The position numbers and the translations under genes are program-made. Positions 13,066-15,490 of a stretch of 15,490 nucleotides of DNA are shown piece by piece (the stretch's first letter is position 1; the number at the start of each line of letters is the position of its first letter). The DNA comes from Deltaproteobacteria bacterium. Lineage in GTDB: Bacteria; Desulfobacterota; Dissulfuribacteria; Dissulfuribacterales; S140-46. The stretch covers positions 1-15,490 of the forward strand of contig WFVQ01000080.1 in NCBI GenBank assembly GCA_015491585.1, in the 5' to 3' direction. The notes under the pieces are model-generated. The model saw only the letters and a program-made list of their open reading frames with translations. It searched no databases and was not told the origin of the DNA.

Positions 13066-14375
13066 ATCCTCCTGAAGTTCTCTATGTTCATGATTCCGGC
13101 CAGGACCGCCAGCAGCTCCACGGGCCTGTAGAAGATGGAGGAGAGCAGGAGCAGGAATATGCGGACGTCCCTCCCCAGCCTGAACCGGTGCACGGCCTTG
13201 CGCCGTCTGATCCATCCGTCATACTTGTCGGCGGTATAGCTGTTTATCAGGGAGCCGACTATGGCGATGATGCCCAGAAGCCACCCCTGGGCCCCGGCAA
13301 GCCGGTAGTTGGCGACGTGCCACGTTATGCCCGCCAAGAGGCAGGCATCCGCGTATCGGTCGAGCACTGCATCGAGCCATGCACCGTAGTCGGACTGGAG
13401 CCACTTTATCCTGGCTATCTCGCCGTCGCATCCATCCACTATGCTCGCCATCTGGGCCAGTATCCCACCCGCGGCGAACCAGAGGTATGACTCCCTGCTG
13501 AGGAAAAATGCGGCGGCCACGGCCAGGGCGAAACTAAGCAAGGTGATCTGGTTCGGCGTGATATCGGTCCAGACCAGCCGCCTGCTCAACCTGATGGAGA
13601 TGGGGCGGTTCAGGAACCTGGAGACAGGGCCGTCATGTCCCTTCCCCCTGAGCAGTCTCAACATCTCCTCTTCTGCCCGCCGGAATGCCTCTGCGTCATC
13701 CAGATCGGCCCAGAATGCCCCCTCGGTTTCACAGGCCAGGGCCACGCCCTTCCTGGCCAGGTACATGACCATCTCGCTCAATGTGGCCTTGCCGGCCTCC
13801 ACCGCCTTCTCTATCTCCCTGAAGACGTCTGCGGAACAGGAGAAGAGGCCGGTATCGTAAGCATTGAAGGCGTTAAGCCCCTTTCCTATCGCGGTGATCC
13901 TATCCCCTTCCACCTGGACCTTGGTGACGTCTGCGGGGTCCACGAGCCTGTTGTCCAGCCGCTTGTCCACGGCAAGCACCAGCCCACCTGGCGGTGGAGC
14001 AGATGCCAAGGCTGCCTCGATGAGCTCGGTGGACAAGAGGTGGTCGGTCATGGCGAGAAGGAAGGGAGAGGAGACCTTTGCCCGCGCCGCGTAGAGGGAG
14101 AGTCCGTTCTCCTTCTCCCACTGGCTGTTGAACACACACTCCACCTCTATTCCAAGACGCCGGCTTAGGGCCTGGGCGAACTCCTCCACCTCTTCGTGGC
14201 GGAACCCCGTCACCACCACGAATCTCTGTATCCCACAGGACATCAGGGACCGCACCGAACGTTCCAGCAGCGGCATGCCCATGAACGGAACCAGGGGCTT
14301 GGGACGCCCCTGGCCGTTCAGCCTGCTTCCCCTGCCTGCGGCGAGCAAGACTGCGGTGTCCACCTGCGCGGCCAT
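13044..14375 (-). CDS. Bifunctional CTP:inositol-1-phosphate cytidylyltransferase / di-myo-inositol-1,3'-phosphate-1'-phosphate synthase
   Basis: This 443-residue fusion has an N-terminal nucleotidyltransferase (about 1-240) with LAAGRGSRL (11-19), PKPLVP (25-30) and MTDH (109-112). Its C-terminal half is a CDP-alcohol phosphotransferase with several membrane helices. That half carries the complete signature: D314, D317-G318, A321-R322, G331, D335 and D339. This pairing is the known IPCT/DIPPS enzyme of hyperthermophiles such as Archaeoglobus. The first half makes CDP-inositol from CTP and inositol-1-phosphate, and the membrane half joins it to a second inositol-1-phosphate. The gene lies 25 bp after inositol-1-phosphate synthase, which supplies the substrate. 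I chose the ATG at 14375 because LLAAGRG should lie within the first 20 residues; GGGAG lies eight bases upstream. A role in inositol phospholipid synthesis is the alternative, but less likely given the fusion. Confidence 0.92.
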   Translation of the reverse strand: MAAQVDTAVLLAAGRGSRLNGQGRPKPLVPFMGMPLLERSVRSLMSCGIQRFVVVTGFRHEEVEEFAQALSRRLGIEVECVFNSQWEKENGLSLYAARAKVSSPFLLAMTDHLLSTELIEAALASAPPPGGLVLAVDKRLDNRLVDPADVTKVQVEGDRITAIGKGLNAFNAYDTGLFSCSADVFREIEKAVEAGKATLSEMVMYLARKGVALACETEGAFWADLDDAEAFRRAEEEMLRLLRGKGHDGPVSRFLNRPISIRLSRRLVWTDITPNQITLLSFALAVAAAFFLSRESYLWFAAGGILAQMASIVDGCDGEIARIKWLQSDYGAWLDAVLDRYADACLLAGITWHVANYRLAGAQGWLLGIIAIVGSLINSYTADKYDGWIRRRKAVHRFRLGRDVRIFLLLLSSIFYRPVELLAVLAGIMNIENFRRIWALRTA

Positions 14376-14400
14376 GCCTTCTTCTCCCGGCCTGTCCGGA

Positions 14401-15490
14401 TCAGGCGGCCATGACGTCCTGCTTGACGTCTTCCACCTTCGCCACATAGGGCTCGCGGCCCTGGATGAACTCCTCGGTCATGCGCCACGCCACGTCGTCA
14501 GGGTACTGCTTGGGCGGATGCTTCATGAAGAAGGCGCTGGGCCCCTCCACTATACCCGCCTCGCCCCGGTCGAGGGCGAGCTTGCAGCACCTGATGGCGT
14601 CGATGGCCACGCCGGCCGAATTGGGGGAGTCCTCTACAGAGAGCCTGAGCTCCAGATTCATCGGCACGTCTCCGAAGAGCTTGCCCTCCATGCGGATGAA
14701 GGCGATCTTGTTGTCTTTTTGCCAGGGCACGTAGTCGCTCGGGCCCACGTGGATGTTCTCCCAGTCCATCCGTTCGGGAAGGACCGCCTGGACCGCCTCG
14801 GTCTTGGACTCCTTTTTGGACTTGAGCCTGTCGCGGTTAAGCATGTTGAGGAAGTCGGTGTTCCCGCCGGTGTTGAGCTGATAGGTCCTCTCCACCTTCA
14901 CGCCCCTCTTCTTGAAGAGGTCGGCAATAGTCCTGTGGGTGATGGTGGCGCCGAGCTGGGCCTTTATGTCATCGCCCACTATGGGGAGGCCAGCGGCCTT
15001 GAACCTCCTGGCCCACTCGGGATCGGAGGCGATGAACACCGGCATGCAGTTCACAAATCCCACGCCAGCCTTTAGGGCACACTCAGCGTAGAAGCGGACC
15101 GCCTCCTCCGAGCCCACGGGGAGGTAGTTGACCAGGACCTCCGTGCCGCTCTCCTTGAGCACCTTCACGATTGCCTCCATGTCGGGCTCTGGTTCGTCGG
15201 CGAGCACGAAGGTGTGGGACTCTGGATAGTCCTTCATGTGCGCGGAAAAGCCGTCGAGGACCTTCCCCATCCTCACAGTCACACCGCTTTTGGGCAGATC
15301 TTTGCAGAAGACGGTGGTGCAGTTGGGCGGGGCGAAGATGGCCTCGTTCACATCGCGGCCTACCTTGCGCTTGTCGATGTCGAAGGCGGCCACCACCTGG
15401 AGGTCGTGGGGAGCGTACCCCCCGATCTCCCAGTGCATAAGACCGATTGCGGAATCCTTTTTCTCTTCGGTGTAGTAGTGGATTCCCTGA
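14401..15490 (-). CDS. Myo-inositol-1-phosphate synthase, 5' end cut by the window edge
   Basis: The visible 362 residues belong to the archaeal/thermophile type of inositol-1-phosphate synthase, which converts glucose-6-phosphate to inositol-1-phosphate using NAD. Recognisable blocks are MHWEIGGYAPHDLQVVAAFD, VNYLPVGSE, GDDIKAQLGATITHRT (near 14930-14980), LNTGGNTDFLNML and the lysine-rich RLKSKKESKTEA (about 14800-14830), which in this family holds active-site lysines. The frame stays open past the ATG at 15438 and encodes a further QGIHYYTEEKKDSAIGL up to the edge. That matches the family, so 15438 is an internal Met and the true start, with the NAD-binding glycine motif, lies beyond 15490. 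It is the first visible gene of the di-myo-inositol phosphate operon and ends 25 bp before the synthase. Confidence 0.95.
   Translation of the reverse strand, partial: QGIHYYTEEKKDSAIGLMHWEIGGYAPHDLQVVAAFDIDKRKVGRDVNEAIFAPPNCTTVFCKDLPKSGVTVRMGKVLDGFSAHMKDYPESHTFVLADEPEPDMEAIVKVLKESGTEVLVNYLPVGSEEAVRFYAECALKAGVGFVNCMPVFIASDPEWARRFKAAGLPIVGDDIKAQLGATITHRTIADLFKKRGVKVERTYQLNTGGNTDFLNMLNRDRLKSKKESKTEAVQAVLPERMDWENIHVGPSDYVPWQKDNKIAFIRMEGKLFGDVPMNLELRLSVEDSPNSAGVAIDAIRCCKLALDRGEAGIVEGPSAFFMKHPPKQYPDDVAWRMTEEFIQGREPYVAKVEDVKQDVMAA

Noticed and set aside
13066..13215. Longer N-terminus for the DUF4202 protein
   Set aside because: The extra 50 residues are an out-of-frame reading of the synthase gene and do not resemble the family; AGGAGG marks the later ATG.
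14128..15075. 315-codon plus-strand open frame
   Set aside because: It is antisense to the two inositol genes, crosses their boundary, and shows no family features.
1..15490. Mobile elements, CRISPR arrays, tRNA or rRNA genes
   Set aside because: No transposase, integrase, spaced direct repeats, cloverleaf or rRNA segment was seen by eye; a tool search for tRNAs would be needed to exclude one in 8516-8880.

Overview
The window looks like ordinary chromosomal DNA, G+C-rich by eye, from a thermophilic and probably anaerobic bacterium. My best guess is a thermophilic member of the Desulfobacterota (former Deltaproteobacteria). The clues are di-myo-inositol phosphate (heat solute) genes, the anaerobic cobalamin genes cbiD and a cbiE-cbiT fusion, and a very large DHH-CBS-tRNA nucleotidyltransferase fusion. 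The taxonomic call is inference. I saw no transposase, phage gene, CRISPR array, rRNA or tRNA.

Left part (1-8.5 kb). A plus-strand flavin disulfide oxidoreductase (4-1455) converges on, and overlaps by 32 bp, a minus-strand run. Read in its own direction that run is: a small three-helix membrane protein, cbiD, cbiET, yacG and a thioredoxin-reductase-like flavoprotein; then a universal stress protein with its own candidate promoter and a strong terminator; then the 891-residue DHH-CBS-CBS-nucleotidyltransferase. cbiD, cbiET, yacG and the flavoprotein overlap or nearly abut, so they are probably one operon. The large tRNA-type nucleotidyltransferase begins only 15 bp beyond the usp terminator, which makes its expression puzzling.

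Middle (8.5-9.2 kb). A roughly 390-bp gene-free stretch carries a good sigma70-type promoter and a long leader with small hairpins. It feeds a plus-strand single-RRM RNA-binding protein that ends in a textbook intrinsic terminator.

Right part (9.2-15.5 kb, all minus strand). This reads like a heat-adaptation block. In transcription order it is: inositol-1-phosphate synthase (5' end cut by the window edge), a fused CTP:inositol-1-phosphate cytidylyltransferase / di-myo-inositol-phosphate-phosphate synthase, an HD-type DUF4202 protein, a candidate promoter, a small heat-shock protein, Lon protease, and a small secreted phospholipase-A2-like protein whose GTG start overlaps the lon stop. The first two make phosphorylated di-myo-inositol phosphate, a solute typical of organisms growing at high temperature. 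The DUF4202 gene overlaps the synthase gene and is a reasonable candidate for a partner step. Hsp20 and Lon handle heat-damaged proteins.

The most interesting points are the compatible-solute/proteostasis cluster with an embedded HD-domain gene, the PLA2-like protein coupled to lon, a thioredoxin-reductase homologue without the usual NADPH signature, and the unexplained leader upstream of the RRM gene.
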